Assembly (NCBI GenBank): GCA_031264975.1
Contig: JAISDH010000375.1
Span: forward strand, 1 to 9,660
Source of the DNA: Bacteroidales bacterium
GTDB lineage: Bacteria > Bacteroidota > Bacteroidia > Bacteroidales > WCHB1-69
Length of the DNA: 9,660 bases
Direction of reading: 5' to 3'
A program made the translations under genes and the position numbers. Positions 1-7,556 of this stretch are shown here, in pieces (position 1 is the first letter of the stretch; each line of letters starts with the position of its first letter). The notes under the pieces are model-generated. The model was not told the DNA's origin and made no database searches. It saw only the letters and a list, made by a program, of their open reading frames with translations.

Positions 1-72
1 CCCTCCTCCCGTAGAGGTAGAAAAATCACGCCATCCTGTATTTTTTTGTTCAAATCTTATATTAGTTTTCAT
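1..72 (-). CDS. 5' end of an unrecognised gene, cut by the left edge
   Basis: On the minus strand an ATG at 72-70 opens a frame that stays open for all 24 codons to the edge. It reads MKTNIRFEQKNTGWRDF followed by STSTGGG. The N-terminus is polar, with no signal peptide or membrane segment. I do not recognise the family and 24 residues are too few to assign one. The case for a real gene is positional: the open frame, and a Bacteroidota-type -7 box upstream on the same strand at 168-161, which would give a leader of roughly 80 nt. There is no Shine-Dalgarno site, which is usual in this phylum. A frame this short could also be chance. Confidence 0.4.
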   Translation of the reverse strand, partial: MKTNIRFEQKNTGWRDFSTSTGGG

Positions 73-160
73 ACTGTCTTTAATATAAATTTTATACCTA
101 TTTTTTTTCTATATCTCTCTATTAACATCGGCTATTCTTATCACCGAAATACATTGGCTG

Positions 161-168
161 CAAAAATA
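161..168 (-). promoter_or_regulatory. Possible -7 box for the left-edge gene
   Basis: Read on the minus strand the bases are TATTTTTG, an exact match to the Bacteroidota -7 consensus TAnnTTTG. No well-spaced -33 TTTG is visible, and the sequence around it is very AT-rich, so the match could be chance. It faces the left-edge reading frame. Confidence 0.35.
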
Positions 169-395
169 CAACTTTTTTTTCAATATGAAATACAACTTAT
201 GCAATTTTTTTCATATAAAAATTGCAACGCATTGTGAATAAGAACAGAAAAATTAATTTGGGACAGTATTTTTTCTCTACAAAGCAACGAAAATTTCTGT
301 TTTGGGTAGGATTTTGGGCTATATTTCGCTGCAAAATGGCAGAAATTGTCGGAAGTGCGATAAAAAATGATTGTTCGGAATCAGGATTTGCAAGA
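169..395. other. AT-rich spacer, no gene seen
   Basis: This stretch between the left-edge gene and the repeat zone is AT-rich. Short open frames pass through it on both strands, but none resembles a known protein and none has a convincing start context. I see no RNA gene or terminator in it. Confidence 0.4.
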
Positions 396-669
396 CGAAA
401 GGAAGAAGGCAGCATGCAACAAGCAGGCAAGCAGGCAAGCAGGCAAGACAAGAAGGGCGAATGGGCGAAAGGAAAATGGCAGCAAGCAACAAGCAACAGG
501 CAACAGGCAGGCAAGCCACGAGGAGGAAAGGACGAAGGGGCGAAAGAAAGATGGCAACAAGCAGCAGGCAACAGGCAGGCAAGCCAAGAAGGGCGAATGG
601 GCGAAAGGAAAATGCGGGCTGCAAGCAACAGGCAACAAGCAGGCAAGCCACGAGAAAAAAGAAAAAAGC
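396..669. repeat. Nearly T-free, purine-rich iterated block
   Basis: The plus strand is built from AAGCAGGC, CAAGCAACAGG and GGGCGAAAGG-like words. It opens with AAGCAGGC three times in a row (421-444), then carries three irregular copies of a longer unit centred on GGGCGAAAG at 463, 538 and 599, spaced 75 and 61 bp. Only about seven T residues occur in roughly 270 plus-strand bases, in a genome that is otherwise AT-rich. Stop codons all contain T, so plus-strand frames stay open here by composition alone. The alanine/cysteine/leucine-rich frames on the other strand also look like artefacts. I see no gene. Confidence 0.85.
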
Positions 670-673
670 ATGA

Positions 674-897
674 TTCGTCATTGCGAACTTGACCTGCAAT
701 CGTCATGGCATTGTAGAGACGCGATGCTTCGCGTCTTCTTCAGAGATAAGAGAAAAACAACAACCCCTATTCGTCATTGCGGACTTGACCCGCAATCGTC
801 ATGGCATTGTAGAGACGCGATGCTTCGCGTCTTCTTCAGAGATAAGAGAAAAGCAACAACCCCTGTTCGTCATTGCGGACTTGACCCGCAATCCCCT
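674..897. repeat. 96-bp tandem repeat made of two palindrome types
   Basis: Units begin with TTCGTCATTGCG at 674, 770 and 866, exactly 96 bp apart: two full copies and the start of a third. Each full unit holds two imperfect hairpins. The first is ATTGCGG, a 7-nt loop, then CCGCAAT (776-796 and 872-892; degraded in copy 1). The second is AGACGCGA-TGCT-TCGCGTCT (717-736 and 813-832). The CGTCATTGCG/CGCAATC type resembles dispersed palindromic repeats common in several bacterial phyla. Because 96 is divisible by three, long frames run through, but the translated text is repeat-derived and not a credible protein. Confidence 0.85.
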
Positions 898-912
898 TTC
901 ATTAGATTCGTT

Positions 913-966
913 AGACGCGAAGCATCGCGTCTCTACATTTCAGGGGATTCTGACCTTCGTCAGAAT
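913..966. repeat. Inverted copy of the AGACGCGA palindrome, and a GTCAGAAT palindrome
   Basis: AGACGCGA-AGCA-TCGCGTCT at 913-932, with its CTAC flank to 935, is the reverse complement of the GTAGAGACGCG hairpin at 713-736. It therefore lies opposite to the two upstream copies. It is followed at 947-966 by a perfect 8-bp hairpin, ATTCTGAC-CTTC-GTCAGAAT. Both look like dispersed palindromic repeats and neither is placed as a terminator, since no gene ends here. Confidence 0.75.
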
Positions 967-984
967 GACGGCTATTGCTACACG

Positions 985-1143
985 GAAGCAATCCAGTACG
1001 GAAGAGTTTGTCAGTCCGTCATTGCGAGGCAAGAAGTAATCCAGTACGGGAGAGTTTTCCAGTCCGTCATTGCGAGATACGAAGCAATCCAGTACGGAAG
1101 AGTTTGTCAGTTCGTCATTGCGAGGCAAGAAGCAATCCAGTAC
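985..1143. repeat. 48-bp tandem repeat, three copies plus a partial fourth
   Basis: GAAGCAATCCAGTACGG-type units start at 985, 1033, 1081 and 1129, exactly 48 bp apart, and the last stops after GAAGCAATCCAGTAC. Each contains CGTCATTGCGAG and its imperfect complement CAATCC. Copies differ by a few substitutions with no length change. The unit is 16 codons long, which explains the 16-residue periodic frames here. The unit is half the length of the upstream 96-bp unit and shares its CGTCATTGCG core, so the two arrays are probably related. Confidence 0.85.
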
Positions 1144-1256
1144 ATTTTGTCCCTGAGCTGCGTCTTCGGCTTGCACGGGGTTATCCATATTTGACGCCTT
1201 CCGGCATCTGAAATACAACTACGCTAATGGTTTTGTTTCTTTGTGAGTTTTTCACT

Positions 1257-1422
1257 TTATACTGTACGCGGTCTATTTTTATACATTTCCCGTCAGGGAA
1301 ACCATATCAATAGAAAAACGTCTACCGCCTCTCTCCTCTTCCCCGTCAGGGGAAGCATATCAATGAAAAAGAAATAAATATCCTGACGGGCAATGCTCAA
1401 AACCATGTTGCACGCAGTATAA
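1257..1422. repeat. 166-bp element with imperfect inverted ends and GTCA-loop hairpins
   Basis: The outer 41 bases at 1257-1297 and 1382-1422 are an imperfect inverted repeat. By hand alignment about 28 of 41 positions match without gaps, including the outer TTATACTG/CAGTATAA and the inner CCTGACGGG. Inside are two hairpins with an identical four-base loop, TTTCCC-GTCA-GGGAAA (1286-1301) and CTTCCCC-GTCA-GGGGAAG (1338-1355). Each is followed by CATATCAAT. No coding capacity is seen. The layout resembles a small non-autonomous REP- or MITE-like element. It lies 124 bp upstream of the BFN gene, so it may sit in that gene's control region. Confidence 0.6.
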
Positions 1423-1505
1423 TAAATTAGAAGAGTAGAAGCAGGGAAAATGCATTGAAATCGAAAAATCTATACGAATATAAAAAAGACGTCGTTGAAT
1501 AATTG

Positions 1506-1513
1506 TACTTTTG
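1506..1513 (+). promoter_or_regulatory. Possible -7 box for the BFN gene
   Basis: TACTTTTG matches TAnnTTTG and lies 33 bp before the ATG at 1547. I could not find a -33 TTTG at the usual 19-21 bp spacing. The match is judged on the -7 box and position alone. Confidence 0.5.
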
Positions 1514-1546
1514 CAAACATGATATTTAGAGAATAATTACTTAATT

Positions 1547-2137
1547 ATGGCTAAGATAGCGGTAAAAATAGATTATATATTTAAATGGAGGAATGATTAT
1601 ACACAGATCCTTATTTTGAAAACACAAGACAATCAAGTCTCTCTTCCAATAATTATTGCAGATTTTGAAGCAGTTGGTTTATTGAAGGAAATAGAAAAGA
1701 TAGACGTAAAACGTCCGCAGACCCATGATTTGTTCTTTTCAATGATGCAATCTTTTAATATTCACTTAGAGGAAGTTTATATGCACAAATTAGTAGAAGG
1801 GATTTTTTATACAAAACTTATTTGTTCTGCACAAGGAAAAATGATTGAATTTGATTCAAGACCTTCGGATGCTATTATTTTAGCGCTTAAAGCGAAAGCG
1901 CCTATTTTCGTAGACGACAGCATTTTGGGAGACTTGGGAATGTCGGCGGATGAAATAGACAAACAAATATTTCAACTCGAAAATGAAAATGAAAATACAG
2001 TTTCAGAAAAAGGAGAGTACGTATTTGACAATATGTCCGATAAGAATCTGGAAAAACTATTGGAACAAGCTATTAGAATAGAAGATTTTGAAATGGCGGC
2101 ACAAATAAGAGATATTCTTAAACAAAGAGAGGATTGA
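1547..2137 (+). CDS. Bifunctional nuclease (BFN/DUF151) family protein with UVR segment
   Basis: The 196-residue product has a BFN (DUF151) domain over about residues 5-135, including the family's SRPSDAI stretch at 104-110 followed by ALKAKAPIFV. An acidic, Asn/Glu-rich linker (about 143-160) leads to a C-terminal UVR-type helical segment (about 163-196, ending in EDFEMAAQIRDILKQ). BFN-domain proteins have been reported to have RNase and DNase activity in plants; the bacterial role is poorly defined, and the UVR segment suggests a protein or nucleic-acid contact. Domain order and length are usual for Bacteroidota homologues. The ATG at 1547 is chosen because the conserved start MAKIAVKIDYIF follows it and a -7 box lies upstream. 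The protein is cytoplasmic, with no signal peptide. It is separated by 106 bp from the next gene. Confidence 0.85.
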   Translation: MAKIAVKIDYIFKWRNDYTQILILKTQDNQVSLPIIIADFEAVGLLKEIEKIDVKRPQTHDLFFSMMQSFNIHLEEVYMHKLVEGIFYTKLICSAQGKMIEFDSRPSDAIILALKAKAPIFVDDSILGDLGMSADEIDKQIFQLENENENTVSEKGEYVFDNMSDKNLEKLLEQAIRIEDFEMAAQIRDILKQRED

Positions 2138-2243
2138 TTATCATTTTAGAAGATAGATTTAATATTGCATATCATACAAGTAGGCGTCTATTAATTATGT
2201 TTAGAGGGATTATATTTTTAATATTGTTTTGTGTTTTATATTT

Positions 2244-3116
2244 ATGGAACAGGAATTTTTTACAAACGTCAGCAACAAAGATACAAATAGCGAAATAGCT
2301 TCTGTCTCAAATAATATATTTCTCTTACAAACAGTAGACCAACAGTCGTACAGAGATAGCCTTCACGGTAGGGCGCTAACAACATTATTTGGAAACATTC
2401 TTCCGGATTCTTGCAACAGGAATATGGAAAAAAGTTTTTTAATCCAAACGCCCGCATTACCATTTGAAAATCGTCCTCGCTCTACAGACCACTCCGATTG
2501 GATATTTATCATACTTTGCAGTTTTCTACTGCTGCTATCATTTATCAAAGTAAAGATTTTGAAAATGACCAGAATGTCTTATAAATTACTGATAAATAGA
2601 ATATACAATCAGAATGATTCCAAATCGGAATTGTCCTATCCTTATTTTTCAATTTTTCCTTTTACGATGTGTTCGTGGATTGCTTTTTCTTTGGTCTTAT
2701 ATGTTTTTATCTGCCAATTGATTGGTTACAATGATAATATATTTTTATTTTGGTCTTTTGGTTTTGGTCTTATTTTTTTTATCATTCGATTCTTTTTATT
2801 AAAACTTGTTGGGATATTATTTGATATGGAATATATTATGTCGGAAATTAAATATATGACGGGGATAATAAACTTTGTCATAGCTTTTTTATCTTTTCCA
2901 TTTATTTGCGTCAATTATTATTATTCTTTTCCCTTTTGTCTGATTTTGGTGATGTTGATTTTTGTCCTGCTATCTTGCTATCGGATACGATTAGGATGGG
3001 ATTTTCTGAAACAAAAATTCCGAATACACGAGTATTTTTTGTACCTTTGCACGATTGAAATTTTACCCCTACTATTGCTTTTGAAATTCATATCAAATAA
3101 ATTATTAGTGTTTTAA
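2244..3116 (+). CDS. DUF4271 family integral membrane protein
   Basis: The 290-residue product has a polar N-terminal stretch of about 85 residues, then six likely membrane helices near residues 86-104, 141-162, 166-190, 207-227, 231-250 and 264-284. The pattern, size and position directly before hemD match the DUF4271 proteins of Bacteroidales. The molecular function of the family is not established and I do not infer one. The ATG at 2244 is preferred. A TTG at 2229 would add five residues, and an in-frame stop at 2202 rules out anything longer. A separate 33-codon hydrophobic frame (2197-2298) overlaps the start in another frame. Upstream, TAATATTG at 2160-2167 is one base off a -7 box. The TAA at 3114 is in frame with hemD, nine bases before its start. 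Confidence 0.8.
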   Translation: MEQEFFTNVSNKDTNSEIASVSNNIFLLQTVDQQSYRDSLHGRALTTLFGNILPDSCNRNMEKSFLIQTPALPFENRPRSTDHSDWIFIILCSFLLLLSFIKVKILKMTRMSYKLLINRIYNQNDSKSELSYPYFSIFPFTMCSWIAFSLVLYVFICQLIGYNDNIFLFWSFGFGLIFFIIRFFLLKLVGILFDMEYIMSEIKYMTGIINFVIAFLSFPFICVNYYYSFPFCLILVMLIFVLLSCYRIRLGWDFLKQKFRIHEYFLYLCTIEILPLLLLLKFISNKLLVF

Positions 3117-3125
3117 AATAAAGAA

Positions 3126-3896
3126 GTGAGCGCCGCTAAAATTAAGAAAATATTATTTTCCCAAAATTTCCCACCCAATTTTGAAAAATCTCCATACGCA
3201 GAGATTCGCCGAAAGTATGAGGTTAGTATTGATTTCTACAAGTTTTTCCGCATAAAAGGGATTCCTTTGAACGAATTTCGTAAAAACCGGATTTCTCTTT
3301 TGGATTATACAGCTCTTATCTTGACCAGCAAGAATGCAATAGATCATTTTTTTCGTATTGCAAAAGAGTTGAAAATAAAAATGCCAAATACAATCAAATA
3401 TTTTTGCATTAATGCTGTAACCGCTAATTATGTGCGGAAATATACTGCCTGTCACAAACGTAGAATGATTTATCCTGTAGACGGAACCCCTGAAAGTTTA
3501 GTTTCATTAATCAAAGAATATCCTTCGGATAATTTTTTATTTCCATTGGCAATGGATTCTTCTATTAATCAATTGGAAAAATTATTGGACGAAGAACAAA
3601 CTGCTTATACAAAGGCAGAAGTTTTTAAAATATCGTTTGACAATATAAGTAAGGCGATTGATATTTATTCCTACGATATGGTTGTGTTTTTCAGTCCTTA
3701 TGGCATACAGACATTAATGTATACTTATCCGGACTTTAAACAGGGCAAGATGGTAATAGGAGCTTTAGGGGCTCGCGTTATTGCTGCGGCAAAAGACGTC
3801 GGACTTGACGTACAGGTAATGGCTCCGACTTCGGAACATTCATCCATATTTTCGGCGATTGATACCTTCTTACAAAAAAGCAACGGATATAAATAA
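3126..3896 (+). CDS. hemD: Uroporphyrinogen-III synthase
   Basis: HemD closes and rearranges hydroxymethylbilane to uroporphyrinogen III, the branch point to haem, sirohaem and corrinoids. It acts in the cytoplasm as a two-domain monomer. The 256-residue product has the Bacteroidales form of the family: KIKKILFSQ at the start, LTSKNAIDHFF at 66-76, VVFFSPYGI at 186-194 and a closing APTSEHSS near 233-240. HemD diverges strongly, so the call rests on overall pattern and the DUF4271-hemD-rnpA order. The start is GTG: the upstream gene's TAA at 3114 is in the same frame, and GTG at 3126 is the only usual start codon between that stop and the conserved KIKKILFSQ. The nine-base gap implies co-transcription with DUF4271. 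No other haem genes are in view. Confidence 0.85.
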   Translation: MSAAKIKKILFSQNFPPNFEKSPYAEIRRKYEVSIDFYKFFRIKGIPLNEFRKNRISLLDYTALILTSKNAIDHFFRIAKELKIKMPNTIKYFCINAVTANYVRKYTACHKRRMIYPVDGTPESLVSLIKEYPSDNFLFPLAMDSSINQLEKLLDEEQTAYTKAEVFKISFDNISKAIDIYSYDMVVFFSPYGIQTLMYTYPDFKQGKMVIGALGARVIAAAKDVGLDVQVMAPTSEHSSIFSAIDTFLQKSNGYK

Positions 3897-3919
3897 TCAA
3901 AGATAGAACTTCCTATATC

Positions 3920-4300
3920 ATGAAAAACTATTCTTTCTCAAAGCAAGAACGTATTTATCACAGAGATGATTTCCAAAAATTATTAGCAGAAGGAAAATCT
4001 TTTTATCACTATCCATTCAGATGTATATATCTGTGGAAAGAAGCAACTGTTTTCTCCGGAAGAATTGCTGTTTCTGTAAGTAAAAAGAAATTTAAAAACG
4101 CAGTGGACAGAAATAAAATTAAACGACTTATACGGGAAAACTATCGATTAGAGAAACATATCTTATACCAGGAATATGCCGACAGCACGCAAAGTGTAGA
4201 CATACTTATTATTTATATAGGAACAAAAATTTGTTCATTCTGCATTTTTAAAACACAAATTATTGAATTGATAAACAAAATGATAAGTAAAAGCAGATGA
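3920..4300 (+). CDS. rnpA: Ribonuclease P protein component
   Basis: RnpA is the small basic protein that binds RNase P RNA and helps it remove 5' leaders from precursor tRNAs. The 126-residue product has the family's signature RNR motif, AVDRNKIKRLIRENYR, at about 61-76, preceded by the conserved SVSKKKFKN strand and helix. The N-terminus FSKQERIYHRDDFQKLLAEGKS is also typical of Bacteroidales RnpA. Lysine and arginine are abundant, as expected for RNA binding. The gene starts 23 bp after hemD and is probably in the same transcript. Its TGA overlaps an ATG (ATGA, 4297-4300), but that frame stops after 15 codons. In related genomes yidD commonly follows rnpA; here it does not. Confidence 0.92.
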   Translation: MKNYSFSKQERIYHRDDFQKLLAEGKSFYHYPFRCIYLWKEATVFSGRIAVSVSKKKFKNAVDRNKIKRLIRENYRLEKHILYQEYADSTQSVDILIIYIGTKICSFCIFKTQIIELINKMISKSR

Positions 4301-4339
4301 AAAAAAATATATCATTTTGTGGAAAAATGACGGAAAACC

Positions 4340-4371
4340 CTTGATTAAATCAATTATTTCTGCTATATTTG
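4340..4371 (+). promoter_or_regulatory. Promoter candidate for secDF
   Basis: TATATTTG at 4364-4371 matches the -7 consensus TAnnTTTG exactly. CTTG at 4340-4343 lies 20 bp upstream and is one base off the -33 TTTG. Spacing is right for the Bacteroidota primary sigma factor. Transcription would start near 4378, leaving a leader of about 50 nt before the secDF ATG. Confidence 0.65.
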
Positions 4372-4430
4372 CAAACTTGAAATAAATGATAACTATTTTT
4401 ATAAGAGATTAATTATTAAACAATAAAGAG

Positions 4431-7400
4431 ATGCGTAACAAAGGATTTATATTATTTTTTGCAATTACATTTGCAATCGTTTGTGTTTATTCCCTCTCGT
4501 TTACTTTATGTACTCGCAGGGTAGAAAACAAAGCTCGTGAATATGCGCAAAATGATCCTACAAGAGAAGAATTGAGACAACAAGCTAATGGAGATGCTTT
4601 TATGGAGACTTATTTATTTGATTCGTCTTCTAAGGCAAGAGAAACGGAATATCTAAATCTGATGTCCGATTCTGTTATTTATAATTTGCTTGTTGCAAAG
4701 TGGACATACAGAGAATGTAAGGAGTTAGAGATAAATTTAGGATTGGATTTGAAAGGGGGAATGAATGTAATGCTTGAAGTTTCCGTTACGGATATTATGA
4801 AATCCTTAGCGGGTAATGGTAGCAATGATTCATTATTCATTCGTACGATGAATCGTACAATTGAAAAACAGAAAAGGTCTCAATCGGATTTTGTAACTCT
4901 TTTTGAACAATCTTTCAATGAAGTTGCTCCTGAAAATGCACGTTTAGCGACGATTTTCCGTAATTTGCCATTGAAAGAAGGTAAAAATTCAAATGCAGAC
5001 GTCATTCAAGTTCTTCGTGAAGAAACCGACGCCGCCTTGGATAATACATTTCGCGTATTGCGTACCCGTATTGACAAATTTGGGGTGGCTCAACCAAATA
5101 TTCAACGGTTGGCTCAATCCGGAAGAATTATGATTGAACTTCCCGGAGTAAAAGAACCGGAACGTGTTCGGAGATTATTACAGGGTACGGCGAATCTTGA
5201 ATTTTGGAAAACCTATGAATTTTCAGAGATAAGGGATATTTTCTATCAGATAAATGACCGAATTGCAGAACTCAACAAAGCAGAAAAAGATACAACCACT
5301 GTTGCAGAAGATACGCTGACAACAAACTCCGAAAGTGAAATGCTTGCACAGACAGATTCTGCGTCAACATTATTAGAAGAAGGATTGCCCGAAGTATCAG
5401 AAGATTCTTCCGAATCTTCTTCCGAAGACGAAATGACAGAACAGGAAATTAGAGAACAAAATCCGTTATTTTCAATATTTGAATTGAACAGTCAAGCGTC
5501 GCCGGAAACAGGGAAATATGGTCCTCTTGTAGGCTATTGCATCTCAAGAGATACTGCCGAGATAAACCGAATGCTGGGTTTGGATATTATCAAAAACATG
5601 CTTCCCATGGATTTGGTATTATGTTGGCACGCTAAAACAGGAAAAGAAAAGGTTCCCTATAGCCAATTAATTGCGTTAAAAAAGTCAGGAAATAAAGAGA
5701 CAGACGCCGTTTTGGATGGAAAAGCCATTGTTGACGCCAGCCAGGATTTTAATGACAGGTCAGGTAATGAAATCAGCATGAGTATGAATCGGGACGGAGC
5801 GACTAAATGGAAAAAAATCACGGAAGATAATCTTGGAAACAGCATTGCAATCGTCCTTGATAATTTAGTGTATTCCTTTCCGACAGTAACTTCTGTTATT
5901 CCAAACGGACGTTCTTCTATTACGGGAGGTTTTACGCTGGAAGAAGCAAAGGATTTGGCAAATTTACTCAAAGCGGGTAAACTTCCAGCGCCGGCTGTTA
6001 TTGTTTCTGAAGAAATCGTAGGACCTACTTTAGGAAAAGAGTCTATCAATTCCAGTATGCTCTCTTTCCTAATTGCTTTTATTATGGTTCTTCTCTACAT
6101 GTTTTTCTTTTATAATAGAGGCGGATTGGTTGCGGGATTTGCTCTTGTAATAAACATCGTCTTTATTATGGGAATATTAGCTTCTTTGGGGGCTGTATTA
6201 ACGCTTCCCGGTATTGCGGGGATTGTCCTTACTTTAGGGATGGCGGTAGATGCTAACGTAATTATTTATGAACGTATAAAAGAAGAGCTTCGTTCGGGGA
6301 AAGCGTTGCGTTTATCTATTGCCGACGGTTATAAAGCGGCATATTCTGCGATTATTGACGGGAACGTTACCACGATTATTACGGGTATCATTCTTTATGT
6401 TTTCGGTTCAGGTCCTGTACAGGGATTTGCTACTACTTTGATTATTGGTATACTTACCTCCTTATTTACTGCTATTTTTATTTCCCGTCTTGTTTTCGAT
6501 AAGGCAATGGATAAAAATCAAACAATCAACTTTGGAAATAAATTTACCATTAATGCTTTTTCAAATACGAAAATAGATTTCCTTTCAAAAAGAATGATAT
6601 TCTACGGCATTTCTATATTTTTTATTCTTATGGGAGCTGTATCCATGCTAACAAAAGGAATGGATTTGGGGATTGATTTTGCAGGAGGACGCAGTTATAC
6701 CGTTCGATTTGATAATCCTGTTTCGGTAAATGATTTACGGGATAAATTGGCTATCGAATTTGATGGAATAGAGCCGGAAGTAAAAACGTTTGGGTCGGAC
6801 AATCAAATAAAAATTACAACGAAATGGAGAGTAGATGAGAATAATACGGAAATAGATTCTTTGGCGGAAGCAAAATTGTATGAAGGATTAAAACCATTTT
6901 TCGGGACGGAAGTATCGAAAGAAGACTTTAGCGTACAAAATCAAAGAGTGGGTTTGATAAGTTCGCAGAAGGTAGGAGCAACCGTATCAAGAGATATGAA
7001 ACGCGACGCCTTTCTGGCTGTGATTTTTTCTTTGATTGCCATTTTTGTCTACATTGCCGCTCGTTTCCGTAATTGGCAATATGGTTTAGGAGGCGTCATG
7101 TCGTTATTAAATGTTGCCTTGTTTACGATAGGGGTATTTTCTCTTTTTTCAGGTTTTCTTCCATTCACAATGGAGGTAGACCAGTCGTTTATTGCCGCCG
7201 TGTTGACCATTATTGGTTATGCAATAAACGACGGAGTGGTTATCTTTGACAGAATTAGAGAAAACCGTCAATTATACCCCAAACGGGATTTGAAAGAAAC
7301 GATAAACAGTTCGCTTAATTCGACTTTGGGTAGAACAATTAATACAACAGGAACAACTTTAGTAGTATTATTAGCTATCTTCCTGTTTGGCGGAACTGTT

Positions 7401-7523
7401 ATTCGTGGATTTGTGTTTGCGCTGTTGATTGGAATTGCATACGGCGCTTATTCTTCCATTTGTATCGGCGCATCTCTTATCTTCGATACAAGTAAAGGAG
7501 TTAGAAAGACAAAGACTAAATAA
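4431..7523 (+). CDS. secDF: Fused protein translocase subunit SecDF
   Basis: SecD and SecF assist the SecYEG channel, using the proton gradient to pull exported proteins through the inner membrane. Here both are one 1030-residue chain, the usual Bacteroidota form. The SecD half has an N-terminal helix (about 5-24), GLDLKGG at 104-110, a large periplasmic part, then helices from about 543 to 693 containing TLGMAVDANVIIYERIKEE (601-619). The SecF half starts with a helix near 722-741, then GIDFAGGRSYTV (DFAGG at 749-753) and helices from about 863 to 1021 containing GYAINDGVVIFDRIRE (929-944). The conserved Asp/Arg residues of both halves are present. A long acidic Ser/Thr/Glu-rich insert lies at about 284-343. 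The gene has its own promoter candidate and terminator, so it is probably transcribed alone. The ATG at 4431 precedes a plain signal-anchor helix. Confidence 0.95.
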   Translation: MRNKGFILFFAITFAIVCVYSLSFTLCTRRVENKAREYAQNDPTREELRQQANGDAFMETYLFDSSSKARETEYLNLMSDSVIYNLLVAKWTYRECKELEINLGLDLKGGMNVMLEVSVTDIMKSLAGNGSNDSLFIRTMNRTIEKQKRSQSDFVTLFEQSFNEVAPENARLATIFRNLPLKEGKNSNADVIQVLREETDAALDNTFRVLRTRIDKFGVAQPNIQRLAQSGRIMIELPGVKEPERVRRLLQGTANLEFWKTYEFSEIRDIFYQINDRIAELNKAEKDTTTVAEDTLTTNSESEMLAQTDSASTLLEEGLPEVSEDSSESSSEDEMTEQEIREQNPLFSIFELNSQASPETGKYGPLVGYCISRDTAEINRMLGLDIIKNMLPMDLVLCWHAKTGKEKVPYSQLIALKKSGNKETDAVLDGKAIVDASQDFNDRSGNEISMSMNRDGATKWKKITEDNLGNSIAIVLDNLVYSFPTVTSVIPNGRSSITGGFTLEEAKDLANLLKAGKLPAPAVIVSEEIVGPTLGKESINSSMLSFLIAFIMVLLYMFFFYNRGGLVAGFALVINIVFIMGILASLGAVLTLPGIAGIVLTLGMAVDANVIIYERIKEELRSGKALRLSIADGYKAAYSAIIDGNVTTIITGIILYVFGSGPVQGFATTLIIGILTSLFTAIFISRLVFDKAMDKNQTINFGNKFTINAFSNTKIDFLSKRMIFYGISIFFILMGAVSMLTKGMDLGIDFAGGRSYTVRFDNPVSVNDLRDKLAIEFDGIEPEVKTFGSDNQIKITTKWRVDENNTEIDSLAEAKLYEGLKPFFGTEVSKEDFSVQNQRVGLISSQKVGATVSRDMKRDAFLAVIFSLIAIFVYIAARFRNWQYGLGGVMSLLNVALFTIGVFSLFSGFLPFTMEVDQSFIAAVLTIIGYAINDGVVIFDRIRENRQLYPKRDLKETINSSLNSTLGRTINTTGTTLVVLLAIFLFGGTVIRGFVFALLIGIAYGAYSSICIGASLIFDTSKGVRKTKTK

Positions 7524-7556
7524 AATAAGAATAAAAAATTCATGTTATATAAAAGT

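Noticed and set aside
46..237. 63-codon plus-strand frame at the left end
   Set aside because: It is Phe/Ile/Tyr-rich, as random AT-rich DNA gives. It overlaps the promoter and start of a more plausible minus-strand gene and has no recognisable motif.
197..706. Minus-strand frames rich in Leu, Ala and Cys, resembling membrane segments
   Set aside because: They are the complement of the T-free block. Hydrophobicity comes from CTTGCCTG-type repeats, not from a protein family.
985..1143. CRISPR-like array
   Set aside because: The units are directly adjacent with no unique spacers, and no cas gene is present. The same holds for the 21-bp arrays.
367..1194. Long 275-codon open frame on the plus strand
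   Set aside because: It is open because the first part has almost no T and the rest is made of repeats whose lengths are divisible by three. The product is repeat text with no domain, and other frames are equally open.
5657..6049. 130-codon frame on the minus strand inside secDF
   Set aside because: It is the antisense shadow of a clearly conserved gene.
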